A stretch of 9,712 bases of DNA from Sva-07 sp035529175 (GTDB lineage: Bacteria > Actinomycetota > Acidimicrobiia > Acidimicrobiales > Ilumatobacteraceae), in assembly GCA_035529175.1 (NCBI GenBank), contig DATKXG010000270.1, positions 1-9,712 of the forward strand, in the 5' to 3' direction. The position numbers and the translations under genes are program-made. The notes beneath the pieces are model-generated. The model saw nothing but the letters and a program-made list of their open reading frames with translations. It searched no databases and had not been told where the DNA came from. The number at the start of each line of letters is the position of its first letter. The first letter of the stretch is position 1. This document shows positions 1-6,826 of the stretch, in pieces.

Positions 1-1545
1 GCCGGCGGACTCGACCCCGACGGCTGTGCCGACGCCGTCCACGAGGTCGCCGACCGCCTGGGGCTCTCGCCCACGATTGCCTACATCGACGGTGACGACC
101 TGATGCCGCGGATCATCGAACTCGCCGAGTCCGGCGCGCTCGCTCCATTCGGATCGGCGACGAGTCTGGGTGACCCGACACGGTTCCTCACGGCCAACGC
201 GTACCTCGGCTGCTTCGGCATCGTCGACGCGCTCACCAAGGGCGCCGACATCGTGATCACGGGCCGGGTCACCGACGCTGCGGTCACGTGTGGCCCCGCG
301 GCGTGGCACCACGGCTGGAAGCGCGACGATTTCGACCAGCTCGCCGGGGGAGTGGTCGCCGGCCACATCATCGAGTGCAGCGCCCAGGTCACCGGTGGCA
401 ACTACTCGTTCTTCCACGAGATCGAGGGCCGCAACGAGGCGAAGGGTGCGGGAGGCGGTGGCGCCCGGTTCGGGTTCCCGTGGGCCGAGGTGGCCGCAGA
501 CGGCTCGTGCGTCATCGGCAAGCACGACGGCACCGGTGGCGTCGTCAACGTCGAGACCGTGACGTCGCAGTTGCTCTACGAGATCGGCGGCCCCGAGTAT
601 CTCGGCCCCGACGTCACCGCCCGCTTCGACACGATCGAGGTCGAGCAGCTCGGACGCGATCGGGTGCGGGTGTCCGGCACGCGTGGTGAGGCCCCTCCCT
701 CGACGCTGAAGGTCGCGATGAACGAACTGGGCGGGTACCGCAACTCGTTCACGGTGGCGCTGACCGGGCTCGACATCGACGAGAAGGCGGCGTTCGCCGA
801 AGCGGCGTTCTGGGATGCCTGCCCCTACGGGCCCGACGACTTCGCGTTCATCGAGAACAAGGTCGTCCACACGAACAAGCCCGATCCTGCGACGCAGGAG
901 GAGGCGACAGCGATCTGGCGGGTCACGGTGAAGGATCCCGACGAACGAAAGGTGGGCCGCGCCTTCAACGACGCAATGGTGCACACCGTGCTGGCCGGCA
1001 TCCCCGGCATGTACGGCCTCGGCGGCGGTCCGAGCGCCGCGTCACCGTTCGGCGTCTATCGCCCAGCGACCGTGCCCGCCGATCTGGTCCCGCAGTACGT
1101 CCACGTCAACGAAACCACCACCCAGATCGACTCGGTCCCCCCCGGCCCCGTCCCCACCCGGACCGTGACGGTCCCCCCCGGCCCCGTCCCCGCCCGGACC
1201 GAAGGGGGCGCAATGGTGGAGGTGCCGCTCGGGTCGTTCGTCGGGACGCGCTCGGGCGACAAGGGCGGCGATGCGAATCTGGGCGTCTACGCCCGGACCG
1301 ATGCGGGTTGGGCGTGGCTCGACGCCGAGCTGACGGTCGAGCGACTCCAGCAACTGCTCCCGGAGACCGCTGCGCTCACGGTCGATCGCTACCGATTCCC
1401 GAACCTGCGCTCGCTCAACTTCGTGGTGCGCGGACTCCTCCAGGAGGGCGTCGCCGCGTCGACCCGCCAGGACGCGCAGGCCAAGGCGCTGGGGGAGTGG
1501 CTGAGGGCGCGTGTGGTCGCCGTCCCAGCGTCCGTGCAGGAGTAG
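1..1545 (+). CDS. AtuA-family protein (DUF1446, acyclic terpene utilisation), 5' partial
   Basis: The frame is open from base 1, so the gene starts outside the window; 514 residues are visible, and family members of about 570-600 residues imply that some 60-90 are missing. Residues about 1-375 match the AtuA/DUF1446 N-terminal domain, with family-like stretches such as GGNYSFFHE and GFPWAEV, and a glycine-rich segment near residue 340. A proline-rich tandem repeat follows at about 378-401. The last 110 residues (from the Met at base 1213, beginning MVEVPLGSFVGTRSGDKGGD) resemble the small ferredoxin-fold C-terminal domain of the family. AtuA was named from the citronellol/geraniol degradation cluster of Pseudomonas; its exact reaction is not settled, and members also occur near acyl-CoA carboxylases and dehydrogenases. 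No such partner is visible here, so the substrate cannot be inferred. No signal peptide or membrane segment is seen in the visible part, so it is probably cytosolic. It converges on the HNH gene with a 30-base gap. Confidence 0.88.
   Translation, partial: AGGLDPDGCADAVHEVADRLGLSPTIAYIDGDDLMPRIIELAESGALAPFGSATSLGDPTRFLTANAYLGCFGIVDALTKGADIVITGRVTDAAVTCGPAAWHHGWKRDDFDQLAGGVVAGHIIECSAQVTGGNYSFFHEIEGRNEAKGAGGGGARFGFPWAEVAADGSCVIGKHDGTGGVVNVETVTSQLLYEIGGPEYLGPDVTARFDTIEVEQLGRDRVRVSGTRGEAPPSTLKVAMNELGGYRNSFTVALTGLDIDEKAAFAEAAFWDACPYGPDDFAFIENKVVHTNKPDPATQEEATAIWRVTVKDPDERKVGRAFNDAMVHTVLAGIPGMYGLGGGPSAASPFGVYRPATVPADLVPQYVHVNETTTQIDSVPPGPVPTRTVTVPPGPVPARTEGGAMVEVPLGSFVGTRSGDKGGDANLGVYARTDAGWAWLDAELTVERLQQLLPETAALTVDRYRFPNLRSLNFVVRGLLQEGVAASTRQDAQAKALGEWLRARVVAVPASVQE
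1133..1204 (+). repeat. Two-copy 36-base tandem repeat in the AtuA-family gene
   Basis: Units 1133-1168 and 1169-1204 are identical over 33 bases except A/G at 1156/1192; the last three bases differ (TGA versus AAG). The unit is 12 codons long, so the frame is kept and the protein reads VPPGPVPTRTVT then VPPGPVPARTEG. It lies exactly between the AtuA N-terminal domain and the C-terminal domain, so it is best read as a flexible linker lengthened by a recent duplication. A 7-base inverted repeat (GGACCGT-G-ACGGTCC, 1160-1174) spans the junction between units. Confidence 0.95.
1202..1215 (+). promoter_or_regulatory. Possible internal ribosome binding site at the AtuA domain boundary
   Basis: AAGGGGG at 1202-1208 lies four bases before an in-frame ATG at 1213. 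Translation from it would give a 110-residue protein equal to the C-terminal domain alone. That domain also exists as separate proteins in some genomes (recalled family knowledge). The spacing is slightly short and G-runs are common in this DNA, so chance is a real alternative. Confidence 0.22.
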
Positions 1546-1558
1546 GTCCCACGCGCCA

Positions 1559-1576
1559 AGCGGCCTGCTCGCCGCT
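1559..1576. terminator. Possible hairpin between convergent genes
   Basis: AGCGGC (1559-1564) and GCCGCT (1571-1576) form a perfect 6-base stem with a 6-base loop, in the 30-base gap between the convergent AtuA-family and HNH genes; it touches the HNH stop codon. There is no T-tract on either side, so it is at best a weak or Rho-assisted bidirectional terminator. Confidence 0.3.
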
Positions 1577-2955
1577 CAGGTGATTTCGTTGCCCTGAGGG
1601 TCGATGACGTGCCAGGTGCCGTGGTCGTCTCGGTAGACCTGGAAGCCTTGTTCTTTGAGGTTGTTGTGGCAGTCGCAGAGTCCGCCACCGTTTCTCGGCA
1701 CGGTGGCGCCGAAGGCTTTCCAGGACACGGAGTGATCGGCGTCGCACCACGCAATCGGCCGGTCGCAGCCGATCCAGACACAGGTGGTGAGCAGCAACAT
1801 CACCGCCTCGCGTGATGATCCGCGGAACAGCCGTTGACGGCGGCCGAGTTCGATGACGGTGCCCGAGCCGTCGTAGACGACACGGCGGATGTGGCCGATC
1901 AACGCGGCGTTGACGACGTCGTCGGGATGCAGACGCCGCCCGGACTGGGTGCGCACCACGACATCGCGGTAGCGACGTGGCTCGGGCGTCTCACCGCGCA
2001 GGTGGGCGTCGAAGGTTTCGTCGTCGATCAAGATGTTGACCGTCGTCTTGGGTGCCTGCGAGCCAGGGGCTGCTGAGGCGGCTGCTTTGGCCATCGCGAC
2101 GAACGCGTCAGCGCGGCGTTGCGCTTCCGTGCGGACAAGATCGGCGGTGGTGGCGGCGTCGCCCAAACGGCTGCGAGCGTCGGCCCAGTCGGTTCGCCAT
2201 TGGGCGTCGATGAACCACGCGAAGATCTCGTTGACTTCGCATCCGTCCAACTCGGCCAGGTTGCCGGTGATGGTCCAGCCACCCTGGGGTCGGGGCCGGA
2301 TACGTACGTCACGGTTGGCGTGAGCGCGTTCGTTGCGGTCGCGGTCACCGTCAGGATCGGCCAACGTTTCCCAGGTGCGGGCGCGGCGTTCGAACTCGTC
2401 GAACGATTGGCCGATCGCGTCCTCCAACAGTGCCGGTGAGTCACGCTCCAACACGCTGGCGGGGATGCGCGGGTTGGCGGCGATCCGGGCCATCAACTCG
2501 GATTGGGCGACGCCGACACGTCCGTCAGCCTCGGCATCAGCCCACTCGGGAAGGGCGTCGTGCAGACGGGCGGTCTGGACCCGACGGTGCGCTTCGGGCC
2601 CCGACAGTCGACACATGTGCTTCACCACCGTCTTCGCCGACAGGAAGCCCTGCTCGCGGAACGGGTTCGACCGGTCGACCACACCCGCCGCAGCGACCGC
2701 GGCGGCCTCGACGGTGCGACGCAACCCCTCGACCTCCTCGAGCCAGCTGCGCAACTCGTCAGCGTCCAACGCCGACACATCCACGTCGAACAGTCCGGCC
2801 ATCGCCGACGACGCCCGACCGATCGCGTCACGAGCCCGAACCACCGCCGATTCCTCCACGATCGAGCTGACCAGCCGCAACCGCACGACATCGAGCGCCG
2901 CCTCGCCCACTCCCTCCCCGATCACGGTGCTGGCAGAACTCATACGTCCCATCAT
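1576..2955 (-). CDS. DUF222 / 13E12-type HNH endonuclease-like protein
   Basis: This 459-residue protein has the usual plan of the actinobacterial DUF222-HNH family. An alpha-helical DUF222 region (about residues 20-330) is followed by the family lead-in GRRQRLFRGSSREAV and a C-terminal HNH module (about 390-435). Visible metal or catalytic candidates are C392, C397, the CDADH segment (404-408), N422, and C427/H430 within CDCHNN. The usual HH pair is DH, a substitution also found in other active HNH enzymes, and the usual second His of CxxHH is Asn. Proteins of this family are often present in many copies per genome; their biological role is poorly known, though a nuclease acting on DNA is expected. 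Possible starts are ATG at 2955, 2952 and 2943. The last has GGGA just upstream and a CATGAT box 7 bases before it, giving 455 residues. A 35-base repeat copy overlaps this start region. The gene lies 48 bases downstream of the 182-residue gene on the same strand. Confidence 0.9.
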   Translation of the reverse strand: MMGRMSSASTVIGEGVGEAALDVVRLRLVSSIVEESAVVRARDAIGRASSAMAGLFDVDVSALDADELRSWLEEVEGLRRTVEAAAVAAAGVVDRSNPFREQGFLSAKTVVKHMCRLSGPEAHRRVQTARLHDALPEWADAEADGRVGVAQSELMARIAANPRIPASVLERDSPALLEDAIGQSFDEFERRARTWETLADPDGDRDRNERAHANRDVRIRPRPQGGWTITGNLAELDGCEVNEIFAWFIDAQWRTDWADARSRLGDAATTADLVRTEAQRRADAFVAMAKAAASAAPGSQAPKTTVNILIDDETFDAHLRGETPEPRRYRDVVVRTQSGRRLHPDDVVNAALIGHIRRVVYDGSGTVIELGRRQRLFRGSSREAVMLLLTTCVWIGCDRPIAWCDADHSVSWKAFGATVPRNGGGLCDCHNNLKEQGFQVYRDDHGTWHVIDPQGNEIT

Positions 2956-2979
2956 GACAAGGGGCTGTCACAGAGTTCG
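2945..2979 (-). repeat. Copy A of 35-base imperfect direct repeat with inverted core
   Basis: Read on the minus strand it holds CGAACTCTG followed by TGACA-GCCCCT-TGTCA, an inverted repeat with 5-base arms and a 6-base spacer. It matches copy B (3628-3662) at 27 of 35 positions, including 9 contiguous bases and the same arm spacing. It overlaps the alternative start codons of the HNH gene, where an operator or promoter element would sit. Function is not known; regulatory site or remnant of an insertion are the two main readings. Confidence 0.55.
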
Positions 2980-3003
2980 CGGGGCGACGTGCCACGGTTG
3001 CGC

Positions 3004-3552
3004 TCACCGGTGACGACGCCAGATTTCCCAGACGCTGCCAGCCAGGCGCGCTGAGGTCGGCGTTGCTGATGGACACGGCAGGACAGGCAGGATCTCGAAC
3101 ACGTCGGCGGTGCCGTTGAGCGCTGTGGCAAGGCCGGCCTCGTCCTCTACGTATCGCCGCAGCCAGCCAGGAATGGTCATCCCGACAACATGTTGAGAAC
3201 CTGCGGCGAGCTCGTCGACGTCGTCGAGTAGATCGAACATCGCCGGTGAGCTGAGCCAGTACCCGGCGTGCGAGACGATCGCCAATGTGACGATCTGGCA
3301 GGCGTACGGTCCGCGAAGCGCGAGTTCTTCGACCCTTTCGACGAGCGCTTCGGGCACCCAACCGTGGTCGAGGAGATCGGCGACGATGTCCATGATGTCG
3401 ATCTCGAGCTGGTCGATGGCCTCCGGGGAGGTGAACGCCTGACAGATCAGGCACCGACAGCCGGCTACGGGGAGGGCGAATCCGGGCGAGTCGGTCGCCG
3501 GTCCGAAGGGAATGATGTTCGTGGCGGATGTGGGGTCTGGAAGAGCGACCAT
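3004..3552 (-). CDS. Hypothetical protein with CxCxxC cluster (182 residues)
   Basis: I do not recognise the family. The start at ATG 3552 is chosen because GGAGG lies 7 bases upstream (3560-3564), the clearest Shine-Dalgarno sequence in the window; a GTG at 3582 would add 10 residues and place GGAGG inside the gene. The protein has a hydrophobic, proline-containing N-terminus and a CRCLIC cluster (C32, C34, C37) that could bind metal. An acidic, amphipathic helical middle part follows (about 45-125, rich in Asp, Glu, Leu, Val), and the C-terminus is basic, ending IWRRHR. There is no convincing signal peptide or membrane segment. It sits between the NUDIX and HNH genes on the same strand, and the stretch is bracketed by the two copies of the 35-base repeat. 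With the strong ribosome binding site and a clean frame it is very probably real; a metal-binding or regulatory role is only a guess. Confidence 0.7.
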   Translation of the reverse strand: MVALPDPTSATNIIPFGPATDSPGFALPVAGCRCLICQAFTSPEAIDQLEIDIMDIVADLLDHGWVPEALVERVEELALRGPYACQIVTLAIVSHAGYWLSSPAMFDLLDDVDELAAGSQHVVGMTIPGWLRRYVEDEAGLATALNGTADVFEILPVLPCPSATPTSARLAGSVWEIWRRHR

Positions 3553-3559
3553 GAAACGA

Positions 3560-3564
3560 CCTCC
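3560..3564 (-). promoter_or_regulatory. Shine-Dalgarno site GGAGG for the 182-residue gene
   Basis: The minus strand reads GGAGG, then 7 bases (TCGTTTC), then ATG at 3552. It decides the start in favour of ATG 3552 over the upstream GTG at 3582. Confidence 0.8.
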
Positions 3565-3627
3565 GAAGGTCAGTGGGTTCACGCTGGTCGCAGAAGACGA
3601 CGATTCGGACGCATCGAGACGTCCTCA

Positions 3628-3662
3628 CGCCCCACTCTGACAGCGGGGTGTCTCAGAGTTCG
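3628..3662 (-). repeat. Copy B of 35-base imperfect direct repeat with inverted core
   Basis: Read on the minus strand it begins CGAACTCTG, which encodes the end of the NUDIX gene (Glu, Leu, stop), and continues through GACA-CCCCGC-TGTC. This has the same arm spacing as copy A. It ends about 75 bases upstream of the ATG at 3552 and so could carry promoter or operator function for that gene, or hairpin-based termination after the NUDIX gene. It lies 683 bases from copy A. Confidence 0.5.
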
Positions 3663-4111
3663 GTCGTCAGACGGTCGAGGAGCGGTCGTTGACCGGCGAC
3701 GATCACCGCTCGGGCCGACTCGAGGTCGAACCAAGCAGCACGGTCGATCTCGGGAAAGGACTGGATGCGCCCGGACTTCGGTGGCCACTCGAGCTCGAAG
3801 GTGTTGCTGACGATTGCCTCGACGTCGAGATCGCCCTCCACCGCCCAGGCCCGAACGACCTTGCCGCCGGCCTGTCGGACCTCGCCCAGATCGACGAGGT
3901 CGCCTGGTGGCACTGGCATCCCCAGCTCCTCGTGGAACTCGCGTCGGGCCACGGCGAGCGGTTCTTCACCCGGCTCGACCTCGCCCTTGGGGATCGTCCA
4001 CGCACCTTCCTGTCGTCGCTGCCAGAACGGGCCGCCCATGTGCCCGAGCAACACCTCGACGGCACCGTTTGCCGTGCGCCGGCGCAACACGATGCCGGCG
4101 CTCCGTGTCAC
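3653..4111 (-). CDS. NUDIX hydrolase
   Basis: This 152-residue protein has a complete NUDIX box at residues 43-65: G-x5-E-x7-REFHEELGM, with all signature glutamates and the arginine present. Such enzymes hydrolyse a nucleoside diphosphate linked to another moiety, using Mg2+ or Mn2+ bound by the box glutamates. Flanking features (GGPFW near the N-terminus, WTIPKGE before the box, a C-terminal FPEIDRAAWF and GQRPLLDRL) fit a common actinobacterial subfamily of about 150 residues, often labelled as NTP or dinucleoside polyphosphate pyrophosphohydrolase; the substrate is not established here. The start is set at GTG 4111 because it overlaps the helicase stop as GTGA and gives the family length. 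Upstream in-frame starts (to 4198) would run into helicase coding sequence and add a non-conserved tail. Overlap implies translational coupling to the helicase. The last codons form part of repeat copy B. Confidence 0.92.
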   Translation of the reverse strand: MTRSAGIVLRRRTANGAVEVLLGHMGGPFWQRRQEGAWTIPKGEVEPGEEPLAVARREFHEELGMPVPPGDLVDLGEVRQAGGKVVRAWAVEGDLDVEAIVSNTFELEWPPKSGRIQSFPEIDRAAWFDLESARAVIVAGQRPLLDRLTTEL

Positions 4112-6753
4112 CGCAATGGCCCCAGCTCGACCAATCGCAACACCACCCGGTCGTTCTCGCGGGATGCATCGACGTCGACGATCGCCTCGATCCGCCACTC
4201 GTTCGAGCCCTCCGGATCGTGGAGGATCTGCGTCACCCGACCCGACATCCGGTCGTAGCGGAACAACTCGCCCGATCGTGCCGTTGCGTCGTCGAGCACG
4301 TCGGTGAACTCGTCGCGATATGCCGCCATCGCGGCGATCACGTCCTCACCGGACTGCCAACGGTCGCGATCGGCGGCATCGGCGACGATCTCGTCGTAGC
4401 CGTTTCGGCGCGCCAGGCGCTGCACCCAGTCGAACGCCCGGTTGCGCACCATCACCCGGAACGCCCGGTCGTCGTCGACGATCGAGCGCTCACCGGTGGG
4501 CAAGGTCGGTCGCAGATCGTCGACCGATGCAGCATCCTCGGGATGCAGCAGCCGCTCCCATTCGTCGATCAGACTCGAGTCGACGTGACGCACGACTGCG
4601 CCGAGCCACGCCACCATGTCGCCGAGCTCCGGCGTCGCCAGCTCCTCGGGCACGTTCTGCACGAGACCCTTGTAGACATCCGACAGGTACCGCAGCACCA
4701 CGCCTTCCGACCGCTTCAGCCCGTAGTCGTTGACGTACTCACCGAACGTCATCGCCCGCTCGTACATCTCGCGCACGATCGCCTTCGGGGCCACCGTGTC
4801 GCCGCCCACCCATGGATGGCGGGTGCGGAACTCGTTGAAGTTGCCGTAGATCCACGCTGAGTTCGGCTTCGGATACTCCACCTGCGACAAGCGCTCCATG
4901 CGTTCCTCGTACTCGACGCCCGACGACTTCATCTCGGCCATCAACTCGTCCTTGGCTCGCTTCACCTGCGCAGCGAGCACCACGCCGGGGTTCTCCTGCA
5001 CCGACTCGATGACCGTCAACATGTTCAACGCATGGTCGATCGCATCACCGGACCCTGCCTCGGCCCCGGAATTCGACGCGTCCGCGGCCTCCGCCTCGGC
5101 GGCGGGCAGCGCGTGGAGTGCCTCGACCGCCCACAGCGACAACGGCTGGTGCAGCGCGAACTGATCCTGCAGGTCGAAGTTGACCCGCACGCGCCGTCCG
5201 TACTCGTCGGGCTCGTCGGGGAACTCCAACATCTCCGCCTCGACCAGCGACCGATAGATCGAAATCGCCCGGCGGATGTGTGCTCGCTGGCGTCTCCGCG
5301 GCTCGTGGTTGTCGGTCAACAGCGTCCGCACCGCCCGACACCCGTCGACCTCGCTGCCGTCGGGGTCGTGCACGACCGGTCGGTCGAGCAGGTTCATCAC
5401 CATCTGGTGGCTCACCTGGAAGTGCGACTTCAACTCCTCGGGTTCGCCGCTCACCAGCTTGTCGAACGTTTCCTGGGTCCAGTGCGCGTAGCCCCGTTCG
5501 GGTTGCTTCTTCTTGACGACCTTCTTCTTGCCGCTCGCTGCCGCCTTCTCGCCCAGGCGCTGGTTCTCGACCACGTGCTCGGGTGCCTGCACCCAGACGT
5601 CGCCCCGGTCGTCGAACCCCTTGCGGCCCGCCCGCCCGCCGATCTGTGCGAACTCGCGGTTCGACAGGATCCGCACGCCGGACCCGTCGTACTTGCACAA
5701 CTGCGTGAACAGCACCGAGCGGATCGGCACGTTGACACCCACCCCGAGCGTGTCGGTACCGCAGATGATCTTGAGCAATCCATCTTGAGCGAGCTTCTCC
5801 ACCAGCAACCGGTACTTGGGCAGCAAGCCGGCGTGGTGCACGCCGACGCCGGCGGTGATGAAGCGACGGAGGTCCTTGCCGATGGGGGAGTCGAACCGGA
5901 ACCCGGCCAGCGCCTCCTTCACGGCGGCCTTCTCCGTCTTGCTCAGCGGGTCGAGCGCCAGGTAGTTCTGCGCCGCCTCGGTCGCGTCCTTCTGCGTGAA
6001 GTGGACCAGATAGATCGGTGCCCGGCCGGACTCGAGCAGCGAGGTCACGCTGTTGTGCAACGTCGTGGTGCGGTATTCGAAGTCGAGCGGCACCGGCCGC
6101 TGCACCGACTTGACGACGGTCGTGTCGCGCCCGGTCCGCTCGGTGAGATCCTGGCGGAAGAACTCGACGTTGCCGAGCGTCGCCGACATCAGCAGGAACT
6201 GGGTGTGTGGCAGCTCCAGCAACGGCACCTGCCACGCCCATCCCCGCTGCGGGTCGCCGTAGTAGTGGAACTCGTCGACCACGGCGACATCGACCGGCGC
6301 ATCACGCCCGTCGCGCAACGCCCAATTGGCGAGGATCTCCTGCGTGCAGCAGATGATCGGCGCATCGGGGTTCACGGCGGCGTCGCCGGTGACCATCCCG
6401 ACGCGGTCGGAGCCGAACTCGCGGCACAGCGCGAAGAACTTCTCGCTCACCAGTGCCTTGATCGGCGCGGTGTAGACGCTGCGCTTCCCCTCGGCCAGCG
6501 CCGCGAAGTGCGCTGCGGTGGCGACGAGCGACTTGCCGGAGCCCGTGGGCGTATTGAGGATCACGTGATTGCCGAGGACGACTTCGAAGATCGCTTCCTC
6601 CTGAGCCGGGTACAGCTCGAGGCCGAGCCCGTCGACGTAATCGGTGAACCCGCCGAGGATCGCGTCGCCGTCGGTCGAGCCGTCAGGGAGTCGGGCACCC
6701 GGACCCGGGAGGTGGCGGACCAGCGGTGGATCCGCGGCGAGTGGCGACGTCAT
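4108..6753 (-). CDS. Ski2-like DEAD/DEAH-box helicase with DUF3516-type C-terminus
   Basis: This 881-residue protein has all superfamily 2 helicase motifs: YPAQEEAI (48-55, Q-like motif), Walker A TPTGSGKS (68-75), TAPIKAL (95-101), TGD (122-124), DEFH (160-163), SATLGN (190-195), GTDTLGVGVNVP (332-343) and QIGGRAGRKG (370-379). The motif V/VI sequences are those of Ski2/Mtr4-type RNA helicases. The C-terminal half (about 425-881) is the region annotated as DUF3516 in actinobacterial homologues. A lysine-rich loop lies at about 403-420 and an Ala/Glu/Ser low-complexity linker at about 548-572. The expected role is ATP-driven 3'-to-5' unwinding of structured RNA in the cytosol, by analogy to the family; a DNA substrate cannot be excluded. 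It is 73 bases downstream of the DUF2071 gene. The ATG at 6753 lacks a clear Shine-Dalgarno but has TACCCT 9 bases upstream. It overlaps the NUDIX gene by 4 bases. Confidence 0.95.
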   Translation of the reverse strand: MTSPLAADPPLVRHLPGPGARLPDGSTDGDAILGGFTDYVDGLGLELYPAQEEAIFEVVLGNHVILNTPTGSGKSLVATAAHFAALAEGKRSVYTAPIKALVSEKFFALCREFGSDRVGMVTGDAAVNPDAPIICCTQEILANWALRDGRDAPVDVAVVDEFHYYGDPQRGWAWQVPLLELPHTQFLLMSATLGNVEFFRQDLTERTGRDTTVVKSVQRPVPLDFEYRTTTLHNSVTSLLESGRAPIYLVHFTQKDATEAAQNYLALDPLSKTEKAAVKEALAGFRFDSPIGKDLRRFITAGVGVHHAGLLPKYRLLVEKLAQDGLLKIICGTDTLGVGVNVPIRSVLFTQLCKYDGSGVRILSNREFAQIGGRAGRKGFDDRGDVWVQAPEHVVENQRLGEKAAASGKKKVVKKKQPERGYAHWTQETFDKLVSGEPEELKSHFQVSHQMVMNLLDRPVVHDPDGSEVDGCRAVRTLLTDNHEPRRRQRAHIRRAISIYRSLVEAEMLEFPDEPDEYGRRVRVNFDLQDQFALHQPLSLWAVEALHALPAAEAEAADASNSGAEAGSGDAIDHALNMLTVIESVQENPGVVLAAQVKRAKDELMAEMKSSGVEYEERMERLSQVEYPKPNSAWIYGNFNEFRTRHPWVGGDTVAPKAIVREMYERAMTFGEYVNDYGLKRSEGVVLRYLSDVYKGLVQNVPEELATPELGDMVAWLGAVVRHVDSSLIDEWERLLHPEDAASVDDLRPTLPTGERSIVDDDRAFRVMVRNRAFDWVQRLARRNGYDEIVADAADRDRWQSGEDVIAAMAAYRDEFTDVLDDATARSGELFRYDRMSGRVTQILHDPEGSNEWRIEAIVDVDASRENDRVVLRLVELGPLR

Positions 6754-6762
6754 GTCGACTCG

Positions 6763-6768
6763 AGGGTA
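6763..6768 (-). promoter_or_regulatory. Possible -10 box for the helicase gene
   Basis: The minus strand reads TACCCT, then 9 bases, then the helicase ATG at 6753, with no Shine-Dalgarno sequence. This would give a transcript with almost no leader. No good -35 hexamer is seen at 16-19 bases, so the call rests on the TANNNT pattern alone. Confidence 0.3.
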
Positions 6769-6826
6769 CGCACGGATCGGTCAGGAGGCTCGGTCGACGA
6801 GGGCTTGCATCGCCGAACGTACTCGG

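Noticed and set aside
1133..1204. CRISPR-like repeat
   Set aside because: Only two directly adjacent units without spacers, in frame inside a coding gene; it is a coding tandem duplication.
2333..3054. Plus-strand open frames opposite the HNH gene
   Set aside because: Ser/Arg/Thr-rich shadow frames; the minus strand encodes a recognisable DUF222-HNH protein.
2828..3628. Alternative minus-strand frame of 266 codons over the 182-residue gene
   Set aside because: It is Arg-rich, overlaps the HNH gene by over 100 bases and has no ribosome binding site comparable to GGAGG before 3552.
2945..3662. Complete insertion sequence or transposon
   Set aside because: No transposase or integrase frame and no terminal inverted repeats are seen; only imperfect direct repeats flank the interval.
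4112..4198. Upstream extension of the NUDIX gene to the ATG at 4198
   Set aside because: It would overlap 87 more bases of helicase coding sequence and add a basic tail outside the family's length; the GTGA overlap at 4111 is the better start.
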